A stretch of DNA of 64,000 nt from Nicotiana tabacum (GCF_000715075.1 NC_134080.1:36374758-36438757), one strand, 5' to 3'; counted from the first letter of the stretch, positions 11,558 to 22,487 are shown. Notes: generated from the letters alone by a model not told the origin. Program-made: numbers and translations.

Positions 11558-11850
11558 ATATAGATGGGCAAATCCATATCATTATATAGACGGACAACTT
11601 CACATCACTATATAGATGGATAATTCCATATCAACATATAGACGGATAAATCCATACCAACATATAGACGGACAAATCTCCATTACCAAATAGATGGATA
11701 AATCCATATCAACATATTGACGGATAAATCTCCATCACCATATAGACAGACAAATCCACGACAGCATATAGAAGCATCAAATCCAACACAACATATAGAA
11801 GTATCAAATCCATGACAACATATATAAGTATCAAATCCATGAAGAGGTCA
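11558..11850. repeat. Minisatellite, right part (22-27 bp units)
   Basis: Direct continuation of the 1860-2075 array after the Sirevirus insertion. Units of the form 'catatagacggataaatcc' grade into 'atagaagtatcaaatcc' units. Positions 11641-11822 are identical to 3144-3325. Confidence 0.8.
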
Positions 11851-12830
11851 ACTTAAGGTGCAAAGGGACTTCAACGTCCATCTTAAGATTGAAAAATTAT
11901 AATTTCTTTTAACGACAAACCTACGAAGAGGTCAACGTAAGGTGCAAAGGGACTTCAACATCCACCTTAAGATTATAAAATTATAGTTCCTTTTAAGGAC
12001 AAACTCGAGAAGAGGCCAACTTAAGGTGCAAAGGAACTAACATGTCCACCTTAAGATTGGCAAAAATAGGAAACTTCAACTTGAAGACTTGGCGGACTTG
12101 CAGATTTTAACTTGGAGACCAACAAATTTGAATATTTGACATACTTAAAAATTTGGTGGACTTTGATGCTTCAACTTGAAGATCGGTGGAATTTTAAACT
12201 TCAACTTGAAAAATTAGTAGACTTGAAGACTTCAGCTTTAACATTTGTAGGGCTTAAATAATTCAACTTGAAGACCGGCGAATCGAAGGACTTCAAATTG
12301 AAGACCGGCGGGCATGAAGACTTGGAAGGATTGAATACTTCAACTTAAAGGGTGGTGGAATTGCAAAATTCAACTTGAAGAGCGACATACTTGAAGATTT
12401 GGAGGGCTTAAATAATTCAACTTGATGACCGGCGAACTTGAGCACTTCAACTTGACCACCGACAGACTTAAAGACTTGGAGGGCTTGAATATTTCAACTT
12501 CAAGACTGGAGGACTTGCAGACTTCAACTTGAAGATTTGGCATTCTACTAGAAGTCTACATCCATCTATCAGAGATGCCAATTTGCTATGGAGGCTTGCC
12601 CTCATTGAACCACCAATCCTTGATAAGGCATAAAGTTCATGTAAGCCTGATTTTAAAGTTCCAATCAAGTGGATTATATTCCATAATTCTTCCTTCGAAC
12701 AATGATTAGGGTAATATGTATATTTTTAACTCATGCGACTGAACTTAGAATGAAACTCTAAGCTGCCTACGTACCTTGGTGAAAATGATCAAGTCATACC
12801 GTAGTTTAGAATGGGTGAGTTCTTTTTTGT
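11851..12830. repeat. Degenerate tandem repeats of 'aacttgaagac' type
   Basis: First come three units of about 75 bp with 'aagaggtcaacttaaggtgcaaaggg' cores (11845-12060). About fifteen short degenerate units built on 'cttcaacttgaagaccggcgg' follow (12060-12560). The last 270 bp lose periodicity. No coding potential is apparent. Confidence 0.7.
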
Positions 12831-13668
12831 TTTTTTCTTTATGTCCTAACTTTTGCCTAGGCTGACTCTTTTGAGGTTTTCAACCTAGCGAACTTTTTTG
12901 GTGGGCCGTACACAATTTAGACTCATGCGGGCAGGAGCATAGGAACATGCAGTTTGGGCTTGTGCGTCAAGAAGCGTGGCGATTTGGAATTTAAGCTCGT
13001 ATTTTGAGGAGCTTTACAACCTGAAGATTTTGCTCAAATTTGAAGAGCTTCATGACATGTAGTTTAGGATCGTGCGTCCAAGAGTGTTCCAAATTGAATA
13101 TTTAGCTTACAATTTGAAGTTCTACTCGAATTTGAAGAACTTCGTTACTTGAAGATTTAGCTCACAGTTGAAGAGCTTTGCAGCTTGAATAATTTGCTCG
13201 AATTTGAAGAGCTTTGCAACTTGAAAACTTTGTTCAAATTTTAAGAGCCTTACATCTTAAAGTTTGGCTTTAATTTGAAAAGCTTTGCTACTTGAAGTCT
13301 TTGCTCGACTTTGAAGAGATTTCGACTTGAGTCTTTGCTCGAATTTGAAGAGCTTTGCAACTTGAAGATTTTGCTTGAATTATAAGAGCTTTACGTCTTA
13401 AAGCTTTAGTTCAAAATTGGGGAGCTTCGTGACATATAATATAGACTCATGCACCAAGAAGCATTACAACTTGCAGTTTAGGCTCGTGCGTTGAAGAGCA
13501 TTATAACTTGCAGTTTACGCTCGAGCGCTGAGGAGCATTATAACTTGCAGTTTAGGCTCGTGCGTTGAAGAGCATTGCAACATATAGTTTAGGCTCGTGC
13601 ATTGAAGAGAATTATAACTTGCAGTTTAGGCTCATGGATTAAGGAACGTTACGACTTGCGGTTTAGGC
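12831..13668. repeat. Degenerate tandem repeats of 'gaagagctttgcaacttgaag' type
   Basis: Two repeat families sit in series. One has units of about 40-50 bp with 'tttgctcgaatttgaagagctttgcaac' (13010-13440). The other has units of about 48-60 bp with 'gcagtttaggctcgtgcgttgaagagcatt' (12900-13000 and 13440-13680). They run straight into the gag remnant at 13669, so they probably belong to the same old gypsy element. Confidence 0.7.
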
Positions 13669-14716
13669 TCATGCGTCAAGGAGTATTGCAACATGCATGG
13701 ACTTTTCAGTTTCATCTACGGCTAAATACTTGCCCCTATTATCAGCATCGTCTGCTTCTACTTCATCATGAGGCTCAAAGCTAGGAAACCTTTGATCTCT
13801 ATTTGCAGCCATACTCAATTCCATATCATGTGCACGAGTTGCTAGTTCTTCAAATGTTTTGGGCTCTAAGCCTTGTAAGATATGGCAAAGACTCCAATGC
13901 ATGCCTTGAATATACATTTTGATGCCACAAGTTTCGCTAAGGCGATCTTTGCAGTTGAGGCTTTAGCTCCTCCAACGGTTGATGAAGTCAATAACTAGCT
14001 CATACTTTCTTTGATAAGTGTTTGTAAGTTCGATCATGCTTACGATGCGTCTTGTTCTATAGAAACGATTGAGAAACTTTTGCTCCAACTGCTCTCAACT
14101 ATCGATAGAACCAGGTTCGAGATCTGTGTACCAATCGAATGCATTACCTTTGAGAAAACGAACAAACTGTTTGACAAGATGATCCCCATAAGTCCCAGCA
14201 TTGTTACATGTCTCGACGAAATGTGGCACATGTTCTTTGGGATTTCCTTTTCCATCAAATCGTGAAGTTTTAGAGGTTGATATCCAGTAGGCATCTTCAA
14301 GTTATCAATCTGTTGTGTGTATGACTTTCATATGCGAGGGAAGATTTAATCATAGGATCAATTTTATCTTCAATTATCCCCATGATGAAGTCCTTCAATT
14401 GATCAATATGAATTAAACCTTCTGAAGAAATTTTGATCTCTTTGACTATTGTCGTTTGCCTCGCAGAGGATTCTCCCTCTTGTTTATCTTCAGAAATCTC
14501 CACAGGTGCTTGAATTTATTTTGCTTCTGCTAAGATCTCGATCTCACTTTCTAACTTTTCGAGGCGAGTATCTCGATCCTTCATATACTTGGTCAACTTC
14601 TCAAGTGCTTTGGTCAAATTTGCAAGTTGTTCTTCCATGGTTGAATTGTTAGATCTTGTTCTTGAACTTGGAAAAGAAGAGATGAGAGGTAGAGATCGTT
14701 CCACTGGGCGTGCCAA
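13669..14716 (-). pseudogene. Gypsy gag remnant
   Basis: Minus-strand frames encode a decayed Ty3-gypsy gag in at least four pieces: a start region with a TMEEQLANLTKALEKL-like coiled coil (14516-14716), an acidic linker (14297-14503), a capsid part in shifting frames (about 13920-14300), and the end of the capsid region (13669-13917) with the string LEPKTFEELATRAHDME. The gag retrotransposon domain assignment rests on these strings. Stops and frameshifts make it non-functional. A primer-site-like sequence and an LTR lie immediately upstream on the same strand, and tandem repeats replace the expected pol downstream. Confidence 0.7.
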
Positions 14717-14720
14717 AATT
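14703..14720 (-). other. Primer-binding-site-like sequence of the decayed gypsy element
   Basis: On the minus strand this reads aattttggcacgcccagt, adjacent to the LTR end at 14721. It has the form of plant gypsy primer sites just before gag. I did not match it to a specific tRNA. Confidence 0.55.
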
Positions 14721-15210
14721 TGTAGACAATAAATTGTGTCGAGAAAATAAAATCAAGACCGGAAAATATTGCAACGATCGTAGTATTTCATTTCAAATAA
14801 TTTGAGTGTACAATCTCTATGAATCTCCTGATTCTTCTTTCTAAATTTAAAATATAGTCCAAATATAGTCCAAATTATTTTATTGAATATAAATTTAATA
14901 AAATTTAAATGCTTACAATATATTGCAGAATTCAGGGATCTTAGTCCCAACTTTAGCTGATATAATCAATTTATTATGAGAACAAGCAACACACGAGAAT
15001 TCTTGAAGAATCTTCTAGTTCTTCACTATATGTTTATCTGAATTCTCAAATAGCTCATTTAAAAATAACAAATAAAAACTTTAAGTTTATCATGGCATGT
15101 GCTATCTCTTAGTAAACTTCTGGTTTACTGTGGCACAAACCTTTGCATCAGCAAATTTCTGATTTACTGTGATACATGATGTAGTACAAATTAAAGAATA
15201 CATATTCACA
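14721..15210 (-). repeat. Probable 5' LTR of the decayed gypsy element
   Basis: The LTR edge next to the primer site is clear (TGTAGACA on the plus strand, so the LTR ends TGTCTACA). The other edge is inferred from a CA near 15210 just before an A-run and is uncertain. No second LTR of this family is seen in the window. Confidence 0.45.
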
Positions 15211-15325
15211 AAAAAAAAATATTTTTTTCTTGTGATAAGTTAGTATTTTTTAAGTCTTTTCAGTAATTTCTTATATTGTCCTAGGTACATAGTTAGTTAA
15301 TATTTTACCTCACTATTTTAATTTA

Positions 15326-15654
15326 TAGCCCGTTTGGCCAAGCTGCAAAAATCAGTTTATTTTGAGAAACGTTTTTTTTTAAAGTACTTTTGGTGAGAAA
15401 CAGTTTGTGTTTGGCTAATTAGTTTGAAAAATACTTCTAAGCAACAATTAGTGTTTGGTCAAGCTTTAAAAAACTGTTTCTAAGTGTATTTTTCTCAAAA
15501 GTGCTTCTCAAAAAAATGCTTTTGGAGAGAAGCTACTTTTTTCTGCTTCTCCAAAACTGTTTCTGCTTCTCCTCAAAAGCACTTTTTTTTTCTTGCAGAA
15601 GCTTAGCCAAACACCTCAATTTTTGACAAAAAATAAGCTTGGCCAAACAAGCTA
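15326..15654. mobile_element. MITE with about 20-bp terminal inverted repeats
   Basis: The left end reads tagcccgtttggccaagct. The right end, reverse-complemented, reads tagcttgtttggccaagctt. TTA flanks both sides (15323-15325 and 15655-15657). The 329-bp body has no coding capacity and holds repeated 'aaagtgcttctc'/'gagaagc' strings in both orientations, so it can fold. A TTA duplication fits PIF/Harbinger (Tourist-like) elements, but a TA duplication with slightly different ends cannot be excluded. Confidence 0.7.
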
Positions 15655-15657
15655 TTA

Positions 15658-17034
15658 GTAGGATACTCTTTTAATTTTGTTTGTTATTCTTTAAAAGAAA
15701 AGAAATTAAAAGAGAAAAAGGAACGAAAAAAGGGTTGCTGCCTTCTCTTCTTTCATTTCATCTTCCTTCCCTTAGTTCTAGCCATCGAACACAGCCTTTC
15801 TCTACTATCCAATGACCTCTGTTTTCTTCCATTAAAACACACCAAAACAACCCTTTCTTCCACCAAAACCTCCAAAACTCAGCTGAAAACAGCCCCCAAA
15901 ACCACCAAAAATCAGCTCCTTTCTTCCACCAGAAAATACCTCAAACCAGCTCAAATCCCACCCCAAAAGTGCAGCAAAAATAGCCACCAAACAGTCCCAA
16001 AAAACACCCCAAAAGCAGCTCCAAAACCAGCAAAAAACAGCCACCAATTCATCGATTTTGCAAGGTCGCAAGTCGCGATTTTCCGTCGAGGTTCCGTCGC
16101 CGGTTCGAAGTTCCAATCAGTAGCTCGTTTGAGTGTTGCTGTTTCTTTTGGTGCACGCTCCTTTGCATACGTAGCAAATTCAGCAATAAAGGTTCGCGTT
16201 TCTTCATTCTTCTTTACTTTTATTTAGCTCACTTTGTTACTCTTTCTCATTACTCTATTTGTTCTATGAAAAATCCTCTGTTTTCGCTATTTTTTTTTTG
16301 TGTGAAAGAAGAATGGATTTTGCTTGAAATTGAAGCTTTCCCTTACCGAGATGCTATTTTGCAAGAAAAGAAAAACTCTAGGCGGGCAATGTGCTGTGAA
16401 TTTTCAGTCATCACGTTAAGTTTTTGGTGAAATCAACAAGTTCTTTTGTCTCTTAGAAACTTGAATTTTTGGAAAATCGTGATTGAACTTGAATTGAATT
16501 GGATTGGTAAATTGGTTTGGCGTAAAATTTGATTTTGAATTGTGATTTGTGAATCATTATTAAGAAAAATTGTGATTTGTGAACTGAATTGAATTTTACT
16601 AGAGATTGATACTGTAGATTGTGTTCACTATACAAAAACTTGTTTGAACGATAGTGAAGTAAATTATGTTCGGAATGATAGTTTGATACTAATAAATTGT
16701 TATTCTGCAATTGTTTTTTATTATATTTACCTTATATTGTTCGGTTTTACGTTGTTATGACTGGCAAGTTTCTGTGGTTTAGTGGACCTCAATTCCTGTG
16801 TCCACCATTTCTATTAATATTAATATATGTCTTTGGTTTTTGTTTTTGTACTTATGGTTTTTTATCTTATTCTTGAATGTTTTAGGAAAAGAAATGTCTT
16901 CGCTTACAATATGGAGCTAAAATGGGTTTATTCATAAACCAAATTGGAGAAGCTTTCATGGCAATTCTTGAATAAGTATCTGAATAACATATAATGGCTA
17001 GTTTCTGAAATTTCTGCACTGCCCATTTGAAGGT
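15658..17034 (+). promoter_or_regulatory. PPR gene upstream region, possible 5' UTR with intron
   Basis: A pyrimidine-rich stretch (15730-15790), typical of plant 5' leaders, is followed by a C/A-rich low-complexity block of ccaaaac words (15834-16060). A possible leader intron runs from a GT after 'caataaag' near 16191 to an AG near 16884 (gaatgttttag). Short upstream frames exist. No TATA box is convincing. The MITE above ends about 1.4 kb before the start codon. Confidence 0.4.
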
Positions 17035-19188
17035 ATGCTGAAAAGGTCGAAACTTTTGATTCACATACGTGAAGAGCTAGGAACTCTGTATAAGAATCCT
17101 TCTTTTGCATTTTGTACTTGTATGACTGATGACAAGTGTGGTAACGCTAAAGGCAGTGGTGGGTCGGAGTCCGAGAATGAATGGGAAAGATTGCTTAAGC
17201 CTTTTAACCTCAAGCAACTCCAAAGATCACTTAATAAAATTACCCCGTATCAGCTCAATAAATTATTGGCACTGCCTTTGGATGTACCAACATCGATGGA
17301 GCTATTCCAGTGGGCCGGTAGCCAGACGAGCTATTGCCACTCATTTGATGTCTACTATACTTTGATTGACAAACTTGGGACTGCCAAGGAATTTAAGATT
17401 ATAGATAGATTGTTATTACAGATGAAAGATGAAGGGGTAGTTTTCAAAGAGTCCCTCTTTATTGTGATAATGAAGCATTATGGAAGAGCTGGTTTACCAG
17501 GGCAGGCAACTAGAATACTATTGGATATGTTGAATACTTTCTCTTGTGAACCCACATTTAAGTCATACAATCAAGTATTGGATATTCTGTTGGCTGAAAA
17601 TTGTCCAAAAGTTGCTCCGAATGTGTTTTATGAAATGTTAGGGAAAGGTATTTCTCCTTCTGTATTCACTTTTTCTCGAGTGATACAAGCATTATGTATA
17701 GTCAATGAGGTAGACTCTGCTTGTTCACTTCTTAGAGACATGACAAAACATGGGTGTGTACCAAATTCAGTGATTTACCAGATTCTTATTCGTGCACTTT
17801 CAAAGTCTGATAGGGTAAATGATGCATTGAAACTTTTGGAGGAGATGTTTCTTATGGGTTGCATACCCGACATCAATACTTTCAATGACATTATCCATGG
17901 GCTTTGTCGAGCTGATAGGATTCATGAGGCTGCAAAACTGGTGGATCGGATGCTTCTCCGAGGTTTCACCCCCGATGCTATAACTTATGGCTTTCTGATG
18001 CATGCTTTATGTCGAACAGGGCAAGTTGATGAAGCAAGGGTTCTTCTCAACAAAGCACCTGAGCAGAATAATATCATCTTTAATATGTTGATTAATGGCT
18101 ATGTGACTAATGGACGGTTTGATGAAGCAAAAGCCATTCTGAATGAGAACATGTTGATTAAAGGTTATCAACCAGATGTTTATACATACAACATTCTGAT
18201 TCGAGGTCTTTGCAAGAAGGGATCTTTGTCTTCGGCTCATGAAGTTGTAAAAGAAATGTCATCCGATGGTTGCCAGCCCAATGTGATCACATACACAACC
18301 TTGATTGATGGCTTCTCCAAGGCTGGCCGTCTACAGGAAGCTTATGACCTTGTTACTGAGATGTCAGCAAAAGGTCTCAGCCTAAATGTAGTGGGTTTTA
18401 ACTCTCTTATATCAGCTTTGTGTAAACAAGGAATGATTCAACAGGCATTAGAAATTTTTGGTGATATGTCAAGCAAAGGATGTAAACCAGACATTTTCAC
18501 ATTCAATGCTTTGATTTCAGGTTTTTGCAAGGTAGACAAGATGGGTGAAGCATTGGGGATGTATCGAGATATGTTCCTTGAGGGAGTTATTGCCAATACA
18601 GTTACCTACAACACATTGATTCATGCTTTCTTGAGGAAAGGTAAAACCCAAGAGGCGCTTAAGCTTGTGAATGATATGCTATTCAGAGGATGTCCCCTTG
18701 ATGAAATCACATACAATGGCCTCGTAAAAGCACTTTGTAATGATGGAGCAATTGAGAGAGCAGTTGGACTTTTTGAAGAAATGCTGACAAAGGGAATAAA
18801 ACCTAATCATGTAACACGCAACATCTTGGTCAATGGCTTTTGTAGAATAGGGAAGGTTCAAAATGCCCTTGAGTTTCTGAGAGACCTGGTACATCGTGGA
18901 TTGACACCTGATATAGTCACGTACAACAGTCTGATAAATGGCTTTTGTAACAATGGTCGAATTCGAGAAGCTCACAACCTCTTTGAAAAATTAGAAGTTG
19001 AAGGAGTTTGTGCTGATACTTTCACTTATAACACCTTGATTTCTTCCTATTGTAAAATGCACATGCTTGATGATGCTTATACCCTGCTTACTAGAGGCAT
19101 AGCTGTTGGTTTCATTCCCAATAATGTCACATGGTACATACTGGTGAGAAATTTTGTTCGAAAGAGTTATGAGTCAGTAACGAGGTAG
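17035..19188 (+). CDS. MTL1: Pentatricopeptide repeat protein, MTL1 (At5g64320) orthologue
   Basis: One uninterrupted exon of 717 codons. The N terminus is short, basic and amphipathic (MLKRSKLLIHIREE), compatible with mitochondrial import, and is followed by the conserved block NEWERLLKPF near residue 51. From about residue 105 to 710 there are about 16 P-type PPR motifs of 35 residues with the usual 'TYNTLI.GFCK.G...EA' pattern. There is no E, DYW or SMR domain, so it is a P-class protein expected to bind single-stranded RNA. Similarity along the whole length to Arabidopsis At5g64320 is recognised from memory. That protein (MTL1) is reported to act in nad7 mRNA translation and intron splicing in mitochondria. 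Length matches the family. Start chosen as the first in-frame ATG. Function inferred by orthology. Confidence 0.88.
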   Translation: MLKRSKLLIHIREELGTLYKNPSFAFCTCMTDDKCGNAKGSGGSESENEWERLLKPFNLKQLQRSLNKITPYQLNKLLALPLDVPTSMELFQWAGSQTSYCHSFDVYYTLIDKLGTAKEFKIIDRLLLQMKDEGVVFKESLFIVIMKHYGRAGLPGQATRILLDMLNTFSCEPTFKSYNQVLDILLAENCPKVAPNVFYEMLGKGISPSVFTFSRVIQALCIVNEVDSACSLLRDMTKHGCVPNSVIYQILIRALSKSDRVNDALKLLEEMFLMGCIPDINTFNDIIHGLCRADRIHEAAKLVDRMLLRGFTPDAITYGFLMHALCRTGQVDEARVLLNKAPEQNNIIFNMLINGYVTNGRFDEAKAILNENMLIKGYQPDVYTYNILIRGLCKKGSLSSAHEVVKEMSSDGCQPNVITYTTLIDGFSKAGRLQEAYDLVTEMSAKGLSLNVVGFNSLISALCKQGMIQQALEIFGDMSSKGCKPDIFTFNALISGFCKVDKMGEALGMYRDMFLEGVIANTVTYNTLIHAFLRKGKTQEALKLVNDMLFRGCPLDEITYNGLVKALCNDGAIERAVGLFEEMLTKGIKPNHVTRNILVNGFCRIGKVQNALEFLRDLVHRGLTPDIVTYNSLINGFCNNGRIREAHNLFEKLEVEGVCADTFTYNTLISSYCKMHMLDDAYTLLTRGIAVGFIPNNVTWYILVRNFVRKSYESVTR

Positions 19189-19271
19189 GTTAGTCAATAT
19201 GAGCAAGAATTGATGGGTGGCTAGGCATCTCTATGTTTGCTGTTGATGAGCCTCTTTTGAGTATGATCTTA
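19189..19271 (+). other. PPR gene 3' flank
   Basis: Only 83 bp of unique sequence separate the PPR stop codon from the truncated LTR at 19272. No poly(A) signal is clear within it, so the transcript may end inside the LTR remnant. Confidence 0.5.
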
Positions 19272-19440
19272 ATCAGGTCCCTGTGTTGATTCTCTATCTT
19301 CTGAAGTTGTAGCAGTTCACATTAGCTGGAATCTGTTGATTTGAGTTGTGTACCAAGTGTGTTAGGTTCCATATCTGGTTCTTTGATAGTAAGTTTGTTA
19401 GATCATCAAAACATAATACTAAGACATTGTAAACCCATCA
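19272..19440 (-). repeat. Truncated 3' LTR of the minus-strand Sirevirus
   Basis: Matches the last 170 bp of the 5' LTR (40140-40311 region) up to the CATCA end. Homology stops at 19272, and the rest of the LTR is absent. Confidence 0.8.
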
Positions 19441-19597
19441 ATTTCCCCCCTTTTGATGATGACAAACTTAGAAATTGATAACACACGTTTAGAGCAAAAT
19501 TAACCAGATGAAGCAACATGAACCTCACAATTTCCCCTGACTCTATGCTTCCCCCTTAATCAGATCCTTGTTTCAATTATATTTCCCCCTTTTGGCA
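19441..19597 (-). promoter_or_regulatory. Polypurine tract cluster of the minus-strand Sirevirus
   Basis: On the minus strand: aaaaggggggaaat next to the LTR, then further G-runs corresponding to plus-strand tttcccctgac, cttccccctta and atttccccctttt. Same layout as 10424-10594. Confidence 0.7.
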
Positions 19598-19898
19598 TCA
19601 TTAAAAATACACAAGCAAGCAATCCGCATAAAGAAGTCTAGCCTAGCTAACTCATGTCACATATGTGCACACAACATGATAGAAAAGAGAAACAGAGAAG
19701 CATAAGCATTAAACAAGAAAAGATGATAGTTTTTATAAAACATATGCCTCTACTATACAGCAAAGGCAGATATTGGACTGTTATCAGCGGGAGTAGTAAA
19801 AGTGCATCCCATCCACACCACAAAAAGAAACAAAAACAACTGCCAAAGTCATCAAAACAAAAACAGAATAATCCAGAAACTAGTCACTGAAGGGCTGC
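19598..19898 (-). other. Sirevirus 3' untranslated spacer, minus strand
   Basis: A-rich on the plus strand, with no supported frame. It corresponds to the spacer at 10117-10423 in the other copy. Confidence 0.5.
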
Positions 19899-22008
19899 CT
19901 AAAGGACACTAGGAGGAAGGGGCTTGGAGGCTGCAGCAAGGGTATTGAGAACTAGATCTATTTGGGCATTCACTGACATTTGCTCGGTGAGCAGTTTCTC
20001 CTTCAGGTACTCCACTTGTTCTCTGAGATGCATTTTCTTTAGTCAGACGAGCTGACTCTCCAGTATGGCATTCCTTGCCTTCAACTTTCGAATCTCCTCA
20101 GTAGCACTATTTTGAGCATTGATGGGCTAAGAGATTGTCGAAGTGTTGCCGACCCCTCCATTCTTTTCGATACACTCGTATTCCTCCAAAGTAGTTTGAG
20201 AGAAGGTCTGCTTCTTGGTCCCTACTATAGACTGTCCCAAGGCACTTTGAAGAACTTGAAGACGTGCACGATAAGAAATCCATATTGAAGACCATGGTTT
20301 CCATCCTTGAAAGTTGTCACCTTCTGCATGTGCTCAATCATGATGGCAGGAAAGTTTACAGCTTTAAACCCATCCAGTGCTTCCATCAGATACAAGTCAG
20401 ATTTGGAAGTAATGGACCTTCTCTCAGCACGGGGTAAAAGAACCTTGTTCACCAGCTCGAACAATAACTGATAAACCGGAAGCAGAGCTTTTTTGTGAAC
20501 CCGTTCCCCCCGCTGGACTGCACCTTCCTTCACAATAGCATTTCTGAAATTTGACACACACACATTCTTCATAGAAGACTTACCATCAACAGGGACCTTA
20601 AGAATGTCCCCAAGCAGAGCAACATCCAACACAATATCCACTCCATTAACTAAAGCACAGATATGGTCAGTGTCAAAAGGAAAGAGGTATGCATAGAAGC
20701 TTTGGACCTCATCCTCATAGACCTTGGGCACATCCACTTTGAACAGATGTCCCCAACTATTGAAACTCGACCAGGTTAATTATTTGTCATATTCTGGCCA
20801 TTTCAGAGATTGCCGGGTCAAAAGTGCGACCCCACAAGACCTTTTGGTACCCCAGTCGTTCTTTAGTAGATAGACTCTCACGCTTCACTCTCTTTGCAAA
20901 ATCAGGTTCCCTCACAGTTTCCACCTTCCTCTTTCCAGCTGACGTTTCTAACACGTCCTCATCAGACAATGACTGGTCACTCACTACTTCTTTTAACTTT
21001 CCACAACTTTTCACTGATCTTGAACTTGGCGTAGCAACACCTTCCTCTCACTTATTCTTCTGAGACCTTTTCACCAAGGAACTTGGTTCCTCTTCTGCTT
21101 CCTCATCTACTTCCACCATAGGAATATTTGTCACCCCACACCTTCCCCATTTTTCACCAGCCTCTTCTTCTTCTTCTTGTTACTCATTTTACTCTTTTGT
21201 AAGGCAGATTCAAAAGCCTCTTTTGCTTGTAATCTAGTAGTAGGCTGCTTAGGAGAAAGCTCAGGAGTGGTTACTGCTCTCCTCTTGGCAATGAGTGCGT
21301 CTAGAGCAACATCATCTTGATCTTCTTCATCATTGGACTGCATACCAGGAGCCAAAATTTCCAATGGCTCAGCATCAAAGTGTGGAGAAGGACCAAGGTC
21401 AAGATTGACATGGGAAGAGGATCCTTGACCTGTTTCCTCAACAAAAAGGGTCAGATCCTTCAATAGGGGTCCCAATAGTCTCTGCTGGTGCAGAAGTTTC
21501 AAAGAGCACCACAGCTCTGGCTTCTTCTGACAACTGTATCTTTTCTCTAAAACTTAGGCACAAAAGAAATCACCCCATACACTATGCCATCAGCAGATAT
21601 GGCCAATATCTTTTCTACGGTCTCTTTCTCTTGAGACTCCATGGGTTCCACAAACTCAGAAGCGGGAACAACTGAAGACTAATCAATACCAACCTTTGAG
21701 ACCTCTACTACCTGCAGAACTTTACTCTGTTCTCCACCCTTGCTTTGGTCAGTGAGAATCTCAGGCGATAGAGATGAAGGATTATCGAATTTTTGGGTTT
21801 CTGAGTTCTCAACATTTAGAGTGAGAGAGAGGTCTGCGAGAGTCGCATGAGAACTAGAGGGTGTATGAAAATCTGGTTTGGAAGTGTCTTTAGCAGTGAT
21901 GGTTGAGACATGGATGATAAAAGATGGTTTAACAGAGGCAGAAGAATCAAGGGTTTTCTCTGGGGTTTTCTCAACTAAGGAGGGGATTATTGGTTGATTT
22001 TCAGCCAT
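19899..22008 (-). pseudogene. Sirevirus 3' accessory ORF, fuller copy with a few breaks
   Basis: Begins with ATG at 22008 (MAENQPIIPSLVEKTPEK). It has a Ser/Thr/Pro-rich N terminus, an acidic region (DEEDQDDVALDALIAKRR near 21270-21310), Lys-rich NLS-like strings (KKKKKRLVK and KRVKRE), the globular domain (20225-20737, 170 codons open, with DEVQSFYAYLFPFDTDH and KKALLPVYQLLFELVNKVLLPRA), and a leucine-rich coiled coil ending at TAG 19899. Stops and frameshifts near 21680, 21545, 21130, 20790 and 20225 break it. It keeps the end of the globular domain that the plus-strand copy lost. It lies in sense orientation where SIRE-type elements often carry an env-like frame, but I see no clear signal peptide or transmembrane segment. 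Function unknown. Confidence 0.7.
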
Positions 22009-22487
22009 GGCAAGGATGAAGTTGAGAATTTTGGCGAAGGACTGAAGAGAAGGATATGATCTTTCAAGAAGAAGAGAGGTTTTAATAGGAGAAGATATAA
22101 TTATGAGGGAGAGAGAGAAACCGGTTCTGAAACGACGGTAGATTTATGGGGAGTTGCAACATTTCAAAGGGAGATGAAGGGATTTGAAATGAAAAGACGT
22201 GACATATAGGGTCTGAAAAGGTTGATGACATGGCACTCGACTTTTTGCATCCTTTAGTGTATGAAAAAGCACAAGACTACTAACCTGTAGTACAAGAACC
22301 ATGTTCTTGACCTGTCTTTGAAAATTTCAATCCTCTTTTACCACCCATGCACTGCATCTACAACTTCTATAATTATCATGCATGTCTACCTGCAATGGCA
22401 TTGAAGTGAGTTAGACTTGGCCGGAAAACACTTTAGCTAATGTTACCTGAAAGTGACTTTCATAGCCAATTGATAGGAATCGGGTTC
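22009..22487 (-). other. Spacer between Sirevirus accessory ORF and pol
   Basis: Counterpart of 7955-8446. No frame of its own was seen. Confidence 0.55.

Noticed and set aside
16453..17110. Short minus-strand frames upstream of the PPR start
   Set aside because: Low-complexity, overlap the PPR leader and lack any motif.
19654..19890. 78-codon open frame on the plus strand
   Set aside because: Lies antisense in the Sirevirus 3' spacer, Lys/Gln-rich from A-runs, with no counterpart in the other copy.
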